A stretch of 64,000 nucleotides of DNA from Chitinophaga cymbidii. GTDB taxonomy: Bacteria > Bacteroidota > Bacteroidia > Chitinophagales > Chitinophagaceae. The stretch is taken from the NCBI RefSeq assembly GCF_007992715.1, contig NZ_BKAU01000002.1:434001-498000 (forward strand). Reading direction: 5' to 3'. Of this stretch, positions 61,632 through 64,000 are shown in pieces. The first letter of the stretch is position 1, and the number at the start of each line of letters is the position of its first letter. The notes below the pieces were generated by a model that worked only from the letters and a program-made list of their open reading frames with translations, did not search any database and was not told the origin of the DNA. The translations under genes and the position numbers were made by a program.

Positions 61632-63566
61632 ATGGAAACAATCTTGCATAACGGGGAGGAACTCTATAAGGTCTTGCAGCTTGCCCCGATTGGCGCTTTT
61701 ATCGCGGATATGGAAGGGAACTGCTTGTTTGTGAATGAGGAATGGGAGAGAATATGCGGTCTTGCCTGTGAACGGTCGCTGGGAAAAGGGTGGCTTGATA
61801 TTATTGTGAAGGAGGATCAACCTGCTGTGGCTGCTGTTATTCAGGGTGCGCAGACAGCGCCGGAGAACCCACTTGTTTATTCCTTCCGAATCGAACATCC
61901 CCGGAAAGGAACACGGTATTGTAACGTCAACGGACGTGCTGTTGCCGGCACATCCGGCGACAAGCATTACCTCATTGGTTATGTGCAGGATGTTACGGAT
62001 GAAAAGCTGGCGGAAATCCGTCAGCGGGAGCTGACCACGCATTTGCAGGCGCTGATCACTTCCCTGGAAGATATTGTATTTGAGCTGGACGGCAACCAGG
62101 TTTTCCGGAACGTATGGGTGCATGATGAACGCATTTTGTTCATTCCGAAAAAGGACTTCCTCGGAAGGACCGTCGCGGAGGTACTGGGCCCCCAGGCGGG
62201 AATGTTCACCGAAGTGCTGGCGGAAGTGGTCCGCACCGGCGAACCGCGTGAACTGGTGTACAAGCACCTGGATGAAAAAGTGGACCAGTGGTTCAAAGCC
62301 TGCATCCGCCCCGTAATAAAATCCCCCGACCCCGCGAACTACATTCTCGTACTCAGCATACAGGACATTACGAAAAGCAAGCAGGACGAACTGGAACTGA
62401 TCCGCGCCAAGAACATGGCCGAAGACGCCGCCAAAGCGAAATCAGATTTCCTCTCCATCATGAGTCACGAGATCAGAACGCCCCTGAACGGCATCATCGG
62501 CATCGCCAACCTGCTCAAGCTGAACTACACCGCGGAACAGGAAGAATACGTCAGCAACCTGCTTTTTTCCGCCGACCACTTGCTGCAGCTGATCAATGAT
62601 ATCCTCGATCTCAACAAGCTGGAAAGAGATCAGTTCGAGCTGACCTACACCATCGTGAACCTGCACGAACTGGTGAAGAACATCCATAATCAATTCAAAT
62701 CCCTCGCCGCGGCAAAACACCTGGAGCTGGAAAGCCATGTGGATAAAGACATTCCTAAAAAAGTGGTCGCGGATGTGATACGCCTCAGCCAGATATTGAA
62801 CAACCTGGTGAGCAATGCGATCAAGTATACGGACAAAGGCAAGGTCACCATATCGCTGCAGCTCGCTTCCAAACAAACGGAAAAAGCTACCGTGCATTTT
62901 TCGGTGAGCGATACCGGCGTCGGCATCCCGGAAGAATATCACGATACCATTTTCGAGAGCTTCCGGCAGGTGCCGCAGTCCGCCGTATCAGAGCAATCTG
63001 GCACCGGCCTCGGGCTTACCATCACCCAGAAGCTGATCGCCCTCCACAACAGCCGCATATTCCTCAACAGCAAACAGGGAGAAGGCACCGAGTTTTATTT
63101 CGATCTCGTCTTTGATCTGCCGACGAAGAAAAACCGGCCGCCCAAACGCGCGCAGATCTCCGAATTGTCCACCTACGCAAAGAAATTCAAGGGGATGCGG
63201 ATATTGTTCGTGGAAGACAATCCCATCAACGTAATGGTCGCAAAAAGACAGATGGAATATTTCGGGATACAGCCGGATTGCGCCCTGAACGGGCAGGAAG
63301 CGCTGGACCTGCTGCGGGAGAACAAATACGACGTGGCGTTCATCGACCTGCATATGCCCGAGCTGGACGGCTATGCGCTGTCAGAGATCATCCGGAATGA
63401 ATACAGTGAAGTGCACATCGTTATTTTCACGGCCGATATCATGCCGGAAGTAAGAAGAAAATTTGCCCGCAAAGGCATCTTCGATATACTCAACAAACCG
63501 TTCTTCCCGCGGGAAATGCTGTCTACCCTTCTGAAGATCGCGCAGGTGCGGAAGATGGAGCTGTAA
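61632..63566 (+). CDS. Hybrid sensor histidine kinase / response regulator
   Basis: The 644-residue protein contains two PAS-type domains (about residues 10-130 and 140-258), a HisKA dimerisation domain with the phospho-acceptor H279 in SIMSHEIRTPLNG, an HATPase domain (LNNLVSNAIKYTDKGK, VSDTGVGIP, SGTGLGLTIT, about 385-500) and a C-terminal receiver domain with D572 in AFIDLHMPELDGY. No transmembrane segment is seen, so sensing is cytoplasmic. No partner output protein is adjacent. Its 3' end overlaps the convergent restriction-gene remnant by 44 bases. Confidence 0.95.
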   Translation: METILHNGEELYKVLQLAPIGAFIADMEGNCLFVNEEWERICGLACERSLGKGWLDIIVKEDQPAVAAVIQGAQTAPENPLVYSFRIEHPRKGTRYCNVNGRAVAGTSGDKHYLIGYVQDVTDEKLAEIRQRELTTHLQALITSLEDIVFELDGNQVFRNVWVHDERILFIPKKDFLGRTVAEVLGPQAGMFTEVLAEVVRTGEPRELVYKHLDEKVDQWFKACIRPVIKSPDPANYILVLSIQDITKSKQDELELIRAKNMAEDAAKAKSDFLSIMSHEIRTPLNGIIGIANLLKLNYTAEQEEYVSNLLFSADHLLQLINDILDLNKLERDQFELTYTIVNLHELVKNIHNQFKSLAAAKHLELESHVDKDIPKKVVADVIRLSQILNNLVSNAIKYTDKGKVTISLQLASKQTEKATVHFSVSDTGVGIPEEYHDTIFESFRQVPQSAVSEQSGTGLGLTITQKLIALHNSRIFLNSKQGEGTEFYFDLVFDLPTKKNRPPKRAQISELSTYAKKFKGMRILFVEDNPINVMVAKRQMEYFGIQPDCALNGQEALDLLRENKYDVAFIDLHMPELDGYALSEIIRNEYSEVHIVIFTADIMPEVRRKFARKGIFDILNKPFFPREMLSTLLKIAQVRKMEL

Positions 63567-64000
63567 CGGTGATCGCTGCTTTCGCTTCATTGATCAGCCG
63601 GCCGCATCCGGCAATGAATGCTTCCGGGTTCTGGTGGAGCAGCAGGAATTTTTCTTCGCGGATGGATTGCAGGATCGCCACGATGGTTTTGCGGGTGAGC
63701 TGCGTAAGCGCTTCGATCTCCCCAATAATATCATATGCCGCGCTGGCAGGCGGCTCATGGAGAAGCGCGCCGGACCGGGTTTCCACATCGTTTGTCAAAT
63801 CACCTGTTTTGATCTCGTACATGCTTTCGCTGATGTTCAACCGCCTATCGATCAGCGCGCTGCTGTTGGTGATGAGCTGCTGCGTATCAAAAGCTATTTC
63901 ATACAATGCTGCGGGATGAATTTTTTTTGAGGATACGGTAATTGTCCGTTCATTTTCCACACGCGCGGGTTCGCGCTTCCAGGTGGCTGTAATCTCCTGC
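63523..64000 (-). CDS. res: Type III restriction enzyme Res subunit, C-terminal part (truncated)
   Basis: The frame is open from the right edge (no stop to 64000) and encodes TITVSSKKIHPAALYEIAFD, then YDIIGEIEALTQLTRKTIVA and LHQNPEAFIAGCGRLINEAKA, the C-terminal endonuclease-associated region of type III Res subunits. Intact Res proteins continue past the INE-KA motif; here homology stops near 63570, and the last 13 codons (TAPSSAPARSSEG) are the reverse complement of the kinase gene's end. The gene therefore seems to have lost its natural C-terminus in a rearrangement. No mod gene is visible in the window. Confidence 0.75.
   Translation of the reverse strand, partial: QEITATWKREPARVENERTITVSSKKIHPAALYEIAFDTQQLITNSSALIDRRLNISESMYEIKTGDLTNDVETRSGALLHEPPASAAYDIIGEIEALTQLTRKTIVAILQSIREEKFLLLHQNPEAFIAGCGRLINEAKAAITVTAPSSAPARSSEG

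Overview
The window reads as a chromosomal segment of a Bacteroidota bacterium, most likely a Chitinophagaceae relative. The evidence is a SusC/SusD pair with an ECF sigma factor and FecR regulator, a type IX secretion plug-domain protein, a TamL-type lipoprotein BamA homologue, an S21 gene preceding xerC, hpf, tRNAs and tuf, Bacteroidota-type promoters (TTTG, about 19 bases, TAnnTTTG), and a general lack of Shine-Dalgarno sequences. I see no rRNA, CRISPR array, insertion sequence or prophage.

Layout. 1-6.5 kb: end of a secreted-protein gene, a TPR protein, a phosphosulfolactate synthase-like gene with aroE, a broken DUF3800 gene, a methyltransferase, a secreted protein and a LuxR-type regulator. 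6.5-11.4 kb: SRP RNA, small transaldolase, glycerol kinase with glycerol channel, and a type II NADH dehydrogenase. 11.4-19.5 kb: T9SS plug protein, LolE/FtsX-like permease, SpoU methyltransferase, TamL, truB, nitronate monooxygenase-like enzyme and riboflavin synthase. 19.6-39 kb: the core translation and transcription region: rpsU, xerC, hpf, four tRNAs plus a degenerate tRNA-like element, tuf, tRNA-Trp, secE, nusG, then (after three unrelated genes) rplKAJL and rpoBC.

39-54 kb: a glycerophosphodiesterase, an OmpH-like lipoprotein, an amino-acid permease, then an ECF sigma / FecR / SusC / SusD operon ending in two endonuclease-exonuclease-phosphatase (EEP) lipoproteins rather than glycoside hydrolases; the first EEP domain has lost key catalytic residues. 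A DUF4254 protein and a GT9 glycosyltransferase follow. 54-64 kb: a two-gene toxin-antitoxin module (XRE-Panacea antitoxin, RelE/ParE-like toxin), tRNA-Gln, an LD-carboxypeptidase, an unknown secreted protein, an SRPBCC protein, a YjbQ protein, a sulfatase, a dodecin, a hybrid histidine kinase, and the 3' end of a type III restriction subunit truncated against the kinase gene.

Most interesting items: the Panacea-RelE module with its promoter and candidate operator repeats; the paired inactive/active EEP proteins of the SusCD operon; the tRNA-like element and structured RNA in front of tuf; the strong Shine-Dalgarno kept only at rpsU; start codons lying at the predicted +1 of their promoters; and the truncated type III Res gene at the right edge.
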